Shown here: piece by piece, positions 29,081-37,181 of the stretch
Layout: each line of letters begins with the position of its first letter
Position numbering within the stretch: the stretch's first letter is position 1
Origin: an uncultured Bacilli bacterium
Lineage (GTDB): Bacteria > Bacillota_I > Bacilli_A > RF39 > UBA660
DNA length: 40,634 nucleotides
NCBI GenBank assembly: GCA_934085565.1
Contig: CAKOHG010000007.1
Location: 1 to 40,634, forward strand
Direction of reading: 5' to 3'
Translations under genes and position numbers: made by a program
The notes under the pieces: model-generated
Databases searched by the model: none
What the model saw: only the letters and a program-made list of their open reading frames with translations
Told to the model about the DNA's origin: nothing

Positions 29081-31630
29081 ATGAAAAGTGTTGTGGATTA
29101 TATTAATGAATTTGAGGAAAGAATGTCTGAACTAGAAAATGCAGAGAAAAACGTTAATAAAGACTTTAAAGATGTTATTGATTTGACATCATTAATGAAA
29201 GAGTTAGATGGAATTATAGATGATTTACGTAAAAAATATATGGAAAGTCAAAAAGCATTATTACAAGACAGTACAAATGAAGAATTAAAAAAACAAGTGC
29301 AAAATAACTTAAAAGAGTTAGATACTTTCTTGAAAGAAAGAGCGTTATATGAACTAGAAATAGTTAGTACCATGAGAGACTTTGAACAAAGATTTATGAA
29401 AATTAAATTAAGTAATTTGCCAGAAGATGATTCAAATAAATTAAAAAAACTATATCATGATAGAGAAAATATTATTTTTCAAATGAAACGATTATCAGAA
29501 TTATCAGATAATAACAGTTTTGCATTTGACCCTTATGATGAAGCAGTTTTTTCTTTAGAGAATGCTGATGAATATATAAATTATAGAAAGCAATTAAAAA
29601 CTATTGATGACCAAATCTTAAATTTACAATCTAATTTAAATAATTTACTATTTGATAAAAATAAGGTAGAAACTATTGAAACTAACGATTTTAATTCTTC
29701 AGTGTTAGATGGTAATTTAATGGATTTATTTTATCAAAAAGAGGAAATATTGAATCAACTTAAAATTATAGATGAGATATCAGGCCCGAAAGTAAAAATT
29801 GATTTTAATGGTGATTTATTTGAAGTGCCCAAAAGTAAAAAAATATTTTATACAACATTATTAGGAAAATTAAAAGTTATAAATGAAAATATTGAAAAAA
29901 GAACACATAATGATCTTATTGTAAATTTAGATGAGGATATTCTTGATAAGATGGATGAACCACAAAAACGTGCTTATTTAAGTTCATTAATTTTACAAAT
30001 TGAAAATGTTCCAAGTGGTATTCTTGTTTCCTATATTGATGGGAAAATGATTCCTAATGAATATAGAAAACTTTATTTGCAAATTAAAAAAATGCTAAAA
30101 AATGAGAAAAAGCAACCACAAGAGTGGGACTTCAAACTAGATGAAAATGCTTTATCAAAAATGACAGATGAAGAGAAAGTTCATTATTATACTGATTTTC
30201 TTTCAAAATTAGCAGAAATACCTATGTTGGACCCTATAGATATAGAAATAGATGATGAAATTTATAAAGTTGACCGTAAAGATCGAGAGATGTTTGAAAA
30301 ATGCTATAATGGTTTAGCCGAAGCAAAGAAAAATTTAGAACAAGAATCTCAAAAACTTGTGGAAGAACCAGTTCAAGAAGACGATTCTATAAAAATTGAT
30401 TCTATTATAGATGGCGGTAAAAAAGCATTCGTAACGATAGGAAACAAGGTAATAACAGTATTGGAATCTAATGTTAAAAAATTAGCTGAAAAGCACGCTG
30501 TTATTAAATCTATAAAAAGTAATTTGCAAAATTATGCAACAACCGTTTCCGAAAAATTTTCTCAAACTTTTTCACATGAAAACGATGAAATGGATTTTGA
30601 AGACGAAGAATTGGAAGTTCAAATTGACGAAGAATATGTTAAATCTTTAACAGATTTTGAAAAGAAAATTTATTATCAATCTTTGTTAGCAGATATCATG
30701 AAGCAAAAAATTACTAATGAAAAAGTCGTTAAAATAGGTGACAATACTTATCAGATGGATGAAAAATATGAACGTTTATTTAGGAAAATTTGTAGACGTA
30801 TAAAAAAGATTGAAAGAAAAATGGAAAAAGTCGTAGTTGTTCAAAATGTACGAAAAGCAAAATATTTAGACAAAATAAAAAGACAATTAAGAAAAAATAC
30901 CGTTCGTGTTGGACTAGGTTTGGGAGCAATGTTATGTGCTAGTTTTGGACTTGCCAAAATGGCTTCTAAAACAACAACCGATGAACCAGTCATAGTTATT
31001 AATACAGACGATTTAAATAATGATTTAACTAAGGTTCCAGAGAGTAGTCCAATTGATGAAGATGTCATAAAAATTATTGATGATGCTTTAGAAAATCAAA
31101 CATCAAGTAACGATTATGAAAACTTAGAGCCTACCGAAACTACTTCTGATATTTTATCAGATGAAGCTTCCGATTTAGATGATAATATTTATGAAATAAA
31201 AGAAGATTCACCTGTTTTAAATGACGATGTTAAAGATAATAATAATGTATCAATAAATCCGCTTGGTAGTACCTTCACTTTGAAAGATAGTGCCAAAATT
31301 TTAACAAGTTATGATTCTTCTATGGAATATAATCCATTATTTAAAAATGATCTTTATACCACCGTTGGAGTACAATTACAACTCAAAGATGGCAGTATTG
31401 TAGAAATTAATTATAATGATACAAATGCTAAAGAAATAGTCGAGGATTTAATTCAAAATGGGGCTGTGATTCTAGCTCGTCGTGCTGTGGCGAATGAAGG
31501 ACTACAAGATTATTTCCAAAATGGTATTGATACGGGCGTGTTCTTAGAACAATCTATTGATTTATCAAATGCTACAAGTGATTTACAAGAAATTATTAAT
31601 AATTCTTTATCACAAGGAAGAGGTTTATAA
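29081..31630 (+). CDS. Large repeat protein with one membrane segment, unknown family
   Basis: 849 residues. The first 230 are coiled-coil-like. Four divergent modules of about 40-70 residues then appear, from roughly residues 238, 281, 351 and 513. The full pattern is LDExxLxKMxxxxKxxYYxxLLxxI, a short linker, an IDGxxYxVDxKYRxLF-like strand and a charged helix. A Gly/Ala-rich hydrophobic segment (about 608-628, GLGLGAMLCASFGLA) is a likely membrane span. An acidic linker rich in D, S and T leads to a C-terminal domain (TTVGVQLQLKDGSIVEI). No family is recognised. AACGAGGG precedes the ATG; the frame is open 31 codons upstream but includes the promoter. It is divergent from the collagen gene and coupled to the next gene. 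Confidence 0.78.
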   Translation: MKSVVDYINEFEERMSELENAEKNVNKDFKDVIDLTSLMKELDGIIDDLRKKYMESQKALLQDSTNEELKKQVQNNLKELDTFLKERALYELEIVSTMRDFEQRFMKIKLSNLPEDDSNKLKKLYHDRENIIFQMKRLSELSDNNSFAFDPYDEAVFSLENADEYINYRKQLKTIDDQILNLQSNLNNLLFDKNKVETIETNDFNSSVLDGNLMDLFYQKEEILNQLKIIDEISGPKVKIDFNGDLFEVPKSKKIFYTTLLGKLKVINENIEKRTHNDLIVNLDEDILDKMDEPQKRAYLSSLILQIENVPSGILVSYIDGKMIPNEYRKLYLQIKKMLKNEKKQPQEWDFKLDENALSKMTDEEKVHYYTDFLSKLAEIPMLDPIDIEIDDEIYKVDRKDREMFEKCYNGLAEAKKNLEQESQKLVEEPVQEDDSIKIDSIIDGGKKAFVTIGNKVITVLESNVKKLAEKHAVIKSIKSNLQNYATTVSEKFSQTFSHENDEMDFEDEELEVQIDEEYVKSLTDFEKKIYYQSLLADIMKQKITNEKVVKIGDNTYQMDEKYERLFRKICRRIKKIERKMEKVVVVQNVRKAKYLDKIKRQLRKNTVRVGLGLGAMLCASFGLAKMASKTTTDEPVIVINTDDLNNDLTKVPESSPIDEDVIKIIDDALENQTSSNDYENLEPTETTSDILSDEASDLDDNIYEIKEDSPVLNDDVKDNNNVSINPLGSTFTLKDSAKILTSYDSSMEYNPLFKNDLYTTVGVQLQLKDGSIVEINYNDTNAKEIVEDLIQNGAVILARRAVANEGLQDYFQNGIDTGVFLEQSIDLSNATSDLQEIINNSLSQGRGL

Positions 31631-31631
31631 T

Positions 31632-31901
31632 ATGAATTATAATTTATATGATATTTTAACAATAAATAAAGTAGATTATTTAATTGCTTCAACATTATTT
31701 AAAAACAGACAACAATATTTTTTATTAGTGGAAACAGATGAAAATGAAAATTTAAAATTTAATAATATCAAAATAATGAAACAGTCTATTTATAATAATT
31801 TAGATCCCGAAATGCTTTATCCTATTACTGATGAAGAAGAATTTACAGAAATCAAAAACGGTTTATACGAATCTATGAGTGATGAATTAAGAGAAGAATA
31901 A
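31632..31901 (+). CDS. Small DUF1292-like protein
   Basis: 89 residues. The pattern KVDYLIASTLFKNRQQYFLLVE and then LYPITDEEEFTEIKNGL recalls DUF1292, a small acidic family of unknown function; the resemblance is partial. The ATG overlaps the end region of the preceding repeat-protein gene by sharing the AAGGAAGAGG ribosome site inside its last codons, so the two are coupled. A GAAA-loop terminator follows. Confidence 0.6.
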   Translation: MNYNLYDILTINKVDYLIASTLFKNRQQYFLLVETDENENLKFNNIKIMKQSIYNNLDPEMLYPITDEEEFTEIKNGLYESMSDELREE

Positions 31902-31902
31902 G

Positions 31903-31937
31903 ATGGTTTTAGCTGAAAAGCTAAAATCATTTTTTTA
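31903..31937. terminator. Terminator shared by the repeat-protein operon and ylbJ
   Basis: A 12-bp stem (ATGGTTTTAGCT with its partner, one G-T pair) and a GAAA tetraloop, with T7 after it on the plus strand. Confidence 0.85.
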
Positions 31938-32822
31938 GATTAAAAGTAAAATAATAAAACCAATCACAAATTCTATTAAACGTCCTTTAAAGAAAGATAA
32001 GTAAGAAATGTCCGTATCACTTAATATTCCTTTTACTTGTAAATGAATGGATAATCCTCCAAAGCTTATAAAAAAATAGGCAAGTATCTTTTTTATTTCA
32101 AAGGAAATAGAAGAATTAATTAAGCTCTTTAAACCAGAAGAAATTTCTAAAGTGCCTGTAAGCAAAGGAAAATGCCAGGGATTTATAAAAGAATCTAAAA
32201 GACAAAAAAGACAAACACAGCCTAAAATGAGAAGTAAAGTACTCATCGCCTTATTAATACTTTTTGATAAATAACTTCCTAAAGATTCTTTGGAAAAATT
32301 AAATATCATATTTTCTGTTTTTTCAACTTTAATAATAGAAAAAACACCTATTAAAATGTTAACAAAATAAGGTAAAAATAATAGAACAAAAGTTGTTTTT
32401 AAATCACTTGGAAATATTAAAGTTAGCATTGTATACAAAAATAATGGGTTAGAAAAGAAAATAAATTTTAATAAATGTTCTGCTTCCTTTTTAGTAATTC
32501 CTTCTTCAAGATAAAGATTTTTTAAAGCATAAACATTCGCGGGGGTTCCTGAAAAAAGAGAAATTAAAAAAATAAATAAGCCATTTGAAGATACATGAAG
32601 AAATTTCTGAAAAAAATAGCCAAGTTTTTTTTCAAATAGATAAGGTAAATCAAAATACAAAAATAAATCTGTTAAAATCATCATTGGAAATAACGAAGGA
32701 AAGAGTTTAGTAATAAAAAGTTGACAGCTGGTTAAGATGCCATTTTGGATAAGCAAATTATTTTTAAAAATAAAAAAAGTACATAAAGTGAGAAGTATTA
32801 ATGGTAATTTGTTCTGTTTCAT
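31935..32822 (-). CDS. ylbJ: Sporulation integral membrane protein YlbJ
   Basis: 295 residues, about eight membrane segments. Motifs LFPSLFPMMILTDLF, LFSGTPANVYALKNLYLEEG, FSNPLF, GTLEISSGLKS and SFGGLSIHLQVKGIL fit the YlbJ group. In Bacillus it is made under sigma-E and is needed for spore heat resistance, possibly moving dipicolinate. In B. subtilis ylbJ and ylbL are neighbours; here the two are adjacent but face away from each other. There is no recognisable ribosome site before the ATG. Confidence 0.9.
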   Translation of the reverse strand: MKQNKLPLILLTLCTFFIFKNNLLIQNGILTSCQLFITKLFPSLFPMMILTDLFLYFDLPYLFEKKLGYFFQKFLHVSSNGLFIFLISLFSGTPANVYALKNLYLEEGITKKEAEHLLKFIFFSNPLFLYTMLTLIFPSDLKTTFVLLFLPYFVNILIGVFSIIKVEKTENMIFNFSKESLGSYLSKSINKAMSTLLLILGCVCLFCLLDSFINPWHFPLLTGTLEISSGLKSLINSSISFEIKKILAYFFISFGGLSIHLQVKGILSDTDISYLSFFKGRLIEFVIGFIILLLI

Positions 32823-32827
32823 AGTAC

Positions 32828-32855
32828 AATTTATGTTGATAACAAAAAAATATTT
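32828..32855 (-). promoter_or_regulatory. Candidate sigma-E promoter of ylbJ
   Basis: On the minus strand AAATATT (6 of 7 to KMATATT), 13 bases, CATAAATT (one mismatch to CATACAHT). It ends five bases before the ATG, so the transcript would be essentially leaderless. Confidence 0.5.
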
Positions 32856-32911
32856 CTATTGCAGGTATATTTCATTTGTTTTTTTGTAAAATGACATAAG
32901 GAGGCTAATAA

Positions 32912-33907
32912 ATGGGGCAAAAAATAAAGAACTTTTTTAAAGAAAATTGGAAATTTTTGGGAGTCTTACTTGCTATAGTACTTATCTTTCGAATAGAACT
33001 CCCTTATAAAGTATATACACCAGGGGGAATGGTAGACTTATCAAAAAGAGTAAGTGTAGAATCCGGATATACTCATGATGGAGTTTTAGGAATGAGTTAT
33101 GTCAGTGTTATAAGAGGAAGTGTTCCTTTTCTTCTTTTATCCTATCTTATTTCTGATTGGGATATTGTTCCGGAAAGTGAGATAACTTATGCGAATGAAA
33201 GTTTTGAAGAAACTTTTGAAGCCGATAAAATACTAACTCAACAATCCATAGATGGGGCTATTATATCTGCCTATCACGAAGCTAATAAAGAAGTTTCTAT
33301 TGAAAAAGAAATTGTCCATGTGACTCATATTGATGAAAATGCCCAAACAGAACTAAAACTTTTTGACATTATTTTAAGTGTTGAAGGGACATCTATAAAA
33401 AATACTACGGAGTTAAAACAAATCGTCAGTACTCACCATGAAGGTGATAAAATTAAAATGAAAATCCTAAGAGATAACGAAGAAATGGAAGTAGAGTCAA
33501 CTATTTACAATTTAAATGGCGAACCAAAAGTGGGTGTGGTATTATCAGTAACTTATGAATATGAAGAAAATCCTAAAGCTGTTATCAAAATGAAAGATAG
33601 TGAATCTGGACCTTCTGGAGGGCTTATGATGGCACTTGCCATTTATAATTCCTTAAGTGAAGAAGATATTACTAAAGGAAATATTGTCATGGGAACCGGT
33701 ACGATTGACACTCTTGGAAACGTCGGTGAAATTGGCGGCGTTCGTTATAAATTAATTGGTGCGGTTAAGAAAAAAGCTAAAGTCTTTTTAGTTCCAGCTG
33801 AAAATTATGAAGAAGCTGTCGCGGTTAAAAATGAAAAAAATTATGATATTCAAATTATTGCCGTGAAAACTTTAAAAGAAGCTTTAGAAGCCTTAGAAAA
33901 ACTATAA
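32912..33907 (+). CDS. ylbL: YlbL-like PDZ-Lon serine protease
   Basis: 331 residues. One N-terminal membrane segment (about 14-30) is followed by a region ending in a PDZ domain (about 120-205) and an S16 Lon-type protease domain. The catalytic Ser sits in ESGPSGGLMMAL, and the paired Lys in GGVRYKLIGAVKKKA. This is the YlbL architecture. AAGGAGG precedes the ATG. The first part of the terminator stem lies in the last codons. Confidence 0.92.
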   Translation: MGQKIKNFFKENWKFLGVLLAIVLIFRIELPYKVYTPGGMVDLSKRVSVESGYTHDGVLGMSYVSVIRGSVPFLLLSYLISDWDIVPESEITYANESFEETFEADKILTQQSIDGAIISAYHEANKEVSIEKEIVHVTHIDENAQTELKLFDIILSVEGTSIKNTTELKQIVSTHHEGDKIKMKILRDNEEMEVESTIYNLNGEPKVGVVLSVTYEYEENPKAVIKMKDSESGPSGGLMMALAIYNSLSEEDITKGNIVMGTGTIDTLGNVGEIGGVRYKLIGAVKKKAKVFLVPAENYEEAVAVKNEKNYDIQIIAVKTLKEALEALEKL

Positions 33908-33922
33908 ATCTAAGGCTTTTTT
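33890..33922 (+). terminator. Rho-independent terminator of ylbL
   Basis: GCCTTAGA with TCTAAGGC, 8 bp, 11-base loop, then T6. The stop codon lies within the loop. Confidence 0.8.
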
Positions 33923-33946
33923 CGTGGCATAAATGCAAATTTTTAA

Positions 33947-33977
33947 TGTATGAAATAGATGAAACTTGCCCATAACC
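33947..33977 (+). promoter_or_regulatory. Candidate sigma-F/sigma-G promoter of sigG
   Basis: TGTATG fits TGHATR, 18 bases, then CATAACC (5 of 7 to CATAMTA). In Bacillus sigG is read by sigma-F and then by sigma-G itself. Confidence 0.5.
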
Positions 33978-33994
33978 CTTATAAGGAGGGCAAA

Positions 33995-34774
33995 ATGGCA
34001 AAATATAAAGTAGAACTAACTGGGGTTAACACTAATGATTTATTGGTTTTAAGTGAAGAAGAGCAAAAAGAACTATTTATAAGACTTAAAAATGGTGATG
34101 AATCCGTCAAAGAAAGGCTTATTGAAGGAAATTTAAAATTAGTCTTAAGTTCATTAAGAGGGTTTAGAAACTACAATGTAAATTTAGATGATTTATTTCA
34201 AGTCGGGGTCGTGGGACTTATTAAAGCCATAGATAATTTTGATTTATCTTATAATTTAAAACTGAGTACTTATGGAATTCCTTTAATTATCGGGGAAATC
34301 AAAAGATATTTAAGAGACAATCAAAGTTCTTTAAGAGTTAGCCGAGGAATCAAAGAAAAAGCTTATCGTATTTTAAAATTCAAAGAAGAATATTTACAAA
34401 AAAATGGAGTTGAGCCGACTTATGAAATTATAAGTCAAGAATTACACATGACATTTTATGAAATATCTGTTGCCTTAGATGCTTTAAAAGAACCAGCAAG
34501 TATTTATGAGCCTATTTATAGTGATGGCAAAGACGACATTTATTTATTTGATCAATTACAAGATAAACAAGTAGATGATGAAAATAGAGACCAAAAACTT
34601 CTTTTAAAAAAAGCCTTGCAAAAGCTAAAAGAAAGGGAAAAGAAAATTCTTTTAGATCGTTACTTAGTAGGTAAAACACAAGTAGAAATTGCGGAATCTT
34701 TAAATATTAGTCAAGCCCAAGTTTCAAGAATTGAAAAACAAGCGATTCGAACACTAAGAATAATGATGAAATAA
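33995..34774 (+). CDS. sigG: Forespore sigma factor SigG
   Basis: 259 residues. The N terminus KVELTGVNTNDLLVLSEEE matches the SigG signature (KVEICGVDTSKLPVLKNEE in Bacillus). Region 2 has LDDLFQVGVVGLIKAIDNFD and LKLSTYGIPLIIGEIKRYLRDN. The stretch DALKEPASIYEPIYSDGKDDIYLFDQ is typical of SigF/SigG. Region 4 ends KTQVEIAESLNISQAQVSRIEKQAI. It directs late forespore genes. AAGGAGGG supports this ATG rather than one twelve codons earlier. A prepilin gene follows after 41 bases. Confidence 0.95.
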   Translation: MAKYKVELTGVNTNDLLVLSEEEQKELFIRLKNGDESVKERLIEGNLKLVLSSLRGFRNYNVNLDDLFQVGVVGLIKAIDNFDLSYNLKLSTYGIPLIIGEIKRYLRDNQSSLRVSRGIKEKAYRILKFKEEYLQKNGVEPTYEIISQELHMTFYEISVALDALKEPASIYEPIYSDGKDDIYLFDQLQDKQVDDENRDQKLLLKKALQKLKEREKKILLDRYLVGKTQVEIAESLNISQAQVSRIEKQAIRTLRIMMK

Positions 34775-34815
34775 AAGTAAAATGTGTTAAAATGATACTA
34801 AGGTGGTGTATAAAA

Positions 34816-35298
34816 ATGAAGAAAGGGTTTACACTTGTGGAATTACTAGCCGTCATGGCTTTACTGGCTATTATAGCTGTAATAGCTGTTCCGAGTGCTA
34901 TGAAGGTATCTTATAATGTCAAAAAAGATATGTATTGTGAAAAAGTTGATATGATTTTACAAAATGCAAAAAGTTATGGGGATGACCATCAAAGAGAGTT
35001 AAGAAAGACAAAAGATGGCAGTTGTTATATTACCAAAACCGTAGGATTCTTAGTAGAACAAGGCTTAATAAAAAAGGAAACAGATAATGAGGGAAGTTAT
35101 GTTTTAAATCCGGTTAATAATGATCCCATGGACAATAAAAAAATTCATCTTTATTTAAAAAATAATCGAGCTTATGCCTTTTATGAAGAAGATGATGAAG
35201 AGTTAAAAAATGCGTGTGATTCTATAAGAGAATGTGCTAGTGGCGAAAATGAAACAACTAACAATTGCGTGAAAAGACCTACAAAAGAATGTACATAG
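34816..35298 (+). CDS. Prepilin-like protein behind sigG
   Basis: 160 residues. MKKGFTLVELLAVMALLAII carries a prepilin cleavage site (after Gly4, Phe at +1, Glu at +5) and a hydrophobic helix. The outer domain has cysteines at SCYITK, ACDSI, ECASG, NCVKR and the end KECT. It is the third prepilin in the window; none is near pilus machinery. AAGGTGG supports this start over one eight codons upstream. No terminator lies between sigG and it, so it may be read with sigG. Confidence 0.85.
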   Translation: MKKGFTLVELLAVMALLAIIAVIAVPSAMKVSYNVKKDMYCEKVDMILQNAKSYGDDHQRELRKTKDGSCYITKTVGFLVEQGLIKKETDNEGSYVLNPVNNDPMDNKKIHLYLKNNRAYAFYEEDDEELKNACDSIRECASGENETTNNCVKRPTKECT

Positions 35299-35299
35299 G

Positions 35300-35328
35300 T
35301 TTACAAACAGTAAAAAAATTGTTAGAAT
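35300..35328 (+). promoter_or_regulatory. Sigma-A promoter for der
   Basis: TTTACA, 17 bases, TAGAAT, beginning just past the prepilin stop. Confidence 0.6.
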
Positions 35329-35357
35329 AAAGGCGTTTGTAAAAAGAGGTGAAGTAA

Positions 35358-36662
35358 GTGAAAACAGTATGTTTAATAGGAAGACCAAACACAGGAAAAT
35401 CATCCTTATTTAATTGTTTTTTAAGAGAAGAACGTTCTATCATTATGGACGAACCAGGAGTTACTAGAGATAGAATTTATGGTATTGTAAAACATAATGA
35501 TAAATCATTTTATTTAATTGATACAGGTGGTCTTGAACTTGGAAAAGAAAATTTTAAAGAAGATATTTTAGCTCAAGCAGAGTATGCCATTGATGAAGCT
35601 GATTTAGTTTTATTTGTGGTTGATGGTAAAACAGAACTCAACCAAAGTGATTTTATGATTAGAGATTTACTTCGAAAATCAAAAAAAGAAGTTTTTGTTG
35701 TCGCTAATAAACTAGATAATAAGCAAAGACAAGAAGAAATTTATCGTTTTTATGAACTTGGTTTTGAAAATATTTTTGGCGTGTCTGCCGCTCATAAAAT
35801 AGGTTTAAGAGAATTATTAGACGCCGTGACAAATGATTTAAAAGAAGATACCGTTATACATGATGACAGTTGCAAATTTTGTTTAATAGGAAGACCAAAT
35901 GTTGGTAAAAGTAGTTTAGTAAATGCTTTATTAAATGAAGAAAGAGCCATTGTAAGTGATGTGGCAGGTACCACAAGAGATGCAACAGATACAAGGTTTA
36001 ATTATCATGGTAAAAGTTATACGATGATTGATACGGCTGGTATTAGAAAAAGAGGACGTATTTATGAAAATATTGAAAAATACAGTCTTTTAAGAAGCTT
36101 AAAAGCTATTGAACGAAGTGATGTATGTGTTCTCGTTTTAAATGCCGAAGAAAAAATCATTGAACATGACAAACATATTGCTGGTATGGCTTTAGAACAA
36201 GGTAAAGCTCTTGTTATTGCCGTTAATAAATGGGATACTGTAAGTGATAGCAATACAGCCATAAAAGAATGGAAAGAACTTTTAAAATATGAATTTCAAT
36301 TTGCCCCATTTGCCAAAGTTGTCTTTTTATCCGCCAAAACTAAAAAAAGAGTAGGTACTTTAATGCCTGAAATCATTGCTGCTTATGAAAATTATCATAA
36401 AACAATTAAAACTTCTTTATTAAATGATGTTATTCATGAGGCAACTAGTTTACATGAAGCACCATCTTATAAAGGAAGACGTTTAAAAATATATTTTGTA
36501 AATCAAGAAGCTACCGAACCACCAAAATTCACTTTTTATGTGAATGACAAAGGATTAGTTCATTTTAGTTATGAACGTTATTTAGAAAATAAACTTCGGG
36601 AAAACTTTGATTTAACCGGAACCCCAATTATTCTGAAATTTAAAAACAGAAGTGAGGAATAA
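35358..36662 (+). CDS. der: Ribosome assembly GTPase Der (EngA)
   Basis: 434 residues with two tandem GTPase domains and a KH-like C domain. Domain 1: GRPNTGKSSLFN, DEPGVTRDR, DTGG and NKLD. Domain 2: GRPNVGKSSLVN, VAGTTRDATDT, DTAG and NKWD. C domain: PPKFTFYVNDKGLVHFSYERYLENKLRE. It is essential for 50S subunit assembly. The start is GTG with AGAGGTG seven bases away. A small HTH gene begins 4 bases after the stop. Confidence 0.97.
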   Translation: MKTVCLIGRPNTGKSSLFNCFLREERSIIMDEPGVTRDRIYGIVKHNDKSFYLIDTGGLELGKENFKEDILAQAEYAIDEADLVLFVVDGKTELNQSDFMIRDLLRKSKKEVFVVANKLDNKQRQEEIYRFYELGFENIFGVSAAHKIGLRELLDAVTNDLKEDTVIHDDSCKFCLIGRPNVGKSSLVNALLNEERAIVSDVAGTTRDATDTRFNYHGKSYTMIDTAGIRKRGRIYENIEKYSLLRSLKAIERSDVCVLVLNAEEKIIEHDKHIAGMALEQGKALVIAVNKWDTVSDSNTAIKEWKELLKYEFQFAPFAKVVFLSAKTKKRVGTLMPEIIAAYENYHKTIKTSLLNDVIHEATSLHEAPSYKGRRLKIYFVNQEATEPPKFTFYVNDKGLVHFSYERYLENKLRENFDLTGTPIILKFKNRSEE

Positions 36663-36665
36663 TAA

Positions 36666-36881
36666 ATGGCAGAAGTTCATAAAAAGTTAGAAGAATTACG
36701 TCTCAAAAATGGTTATACTTATTTAGATATGGCTAATAAATTAGGTGTTTGTAAATCATATTATTGGCAAATAGAACATAATAATCGTCGTCTTTATTAT
36801 GATATGGCCAAACAAATTGCCAATATTTTTCGTTTAAAACCAGATGACATTTTTTTAGAGGAAAGTAAAAAGGGACTATAA
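36666..36881 (+). CDS. Small XRE-type helix-turn-helix regulator
   Basis: 71 residues, one Cro/CI-type HTH: RLKNGYTYLDMANKLGVCKSYYWQIEHNNRRLYY. The recognition helix is followed by KQIANIFRLKPDDIFLEE. It is a paralogue of the HTH gene at 37718 (shared YY..QIE...RRLYY..A..IA..F...PD..F). It starts 4 bases after der and is likely translated from the der transcript. Target is unknown. Confidence 0.88.
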   Translation: MAEVHKKLEELRLKNGYTYLDMANKLGVCKSYYWQIEHNNRRLYYDMAKQIANIFRLKPDDIFLEESKKGL

Positions 36882-36890
36882 CATAAGATA
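36882..36890 (+). promoter_or_regulatory. Possible sigma-K -10 element before spoVIF
   Basis: CATAAGATA fits CATANNNTA, but no AC is found at the expected -35 distance, so support is weak apart from the gene's known sigma-K control in Bacillus. Confidence 0.3.
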
Positions 36891-36907
36891 CTTGTAGGAG
36901 GTATTTT

Positions 36908-37150
36908 ATGGAGTTTAAGGATAGTTTCTTTAAAAAGGTTGAAAAAAAGACAAAGGTAGATAAAGATACCATTTTGTCTTTAGCAGAAAAATTACAAAAA
37001 GGAAATATGAAAGATGAAAATACTTTACGCGATGTCATTCATACATTAAGTAAAATGACAGGTAAAGAGGTTTCCAAAGAAAGAGAAGATAAAATTATCA
37101 AAACAATCGTGGAAGATAAAGTCCCCAAAGGTGTTGACAAGATGTTTTAA
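36908..37150 (+). CDS. spoVIF: Stage VI sporulation protein F
   Basis: 80 residues. MEFKDSFFKKVEKKTKVDKDTIL, then AEKLQKGNMKDENTLRDVIHTLSKM and KEVSKEREDKIIKTIVEDKVP matches SpoVIF (YjcC). In Bacillus it is made late in the mother cell under sigma-K and helps assemble the spore coat with GerE. Its usual C-terminal stretch (about 5-10 residues more) ends here in GVDKMF. GTAGGAGG is the ribosome site. Confidence 0.88.
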   Translation: MEFKDSFFKKVEKKTKVDKDTILSLAEKLQKGNMKDENTLRDVIHTLSKMTGKEVSKEREDKIIKTIVEDKVPKGVDKMF

Positions 37151-37181
37151 AAATAGTAGAGAACTTTATCTCTACTATTTT
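37150..37181. terminator. Bidirectional rho-independent terminator
   Basis: A 13-bp stem (AAAATAGTAGAGA with its complement) and a 6-base loop. It serves spoVIF and the convergent regulator; the regulator's stop codon lies in the stem. Confidence 0.85.

Noticed and set aside
36733..37038. A 101-codon minus-strand frame across the small HTH gene and spoVIF
   Set aside because: It has no ribosome site and lies opposite two well-supported genes.
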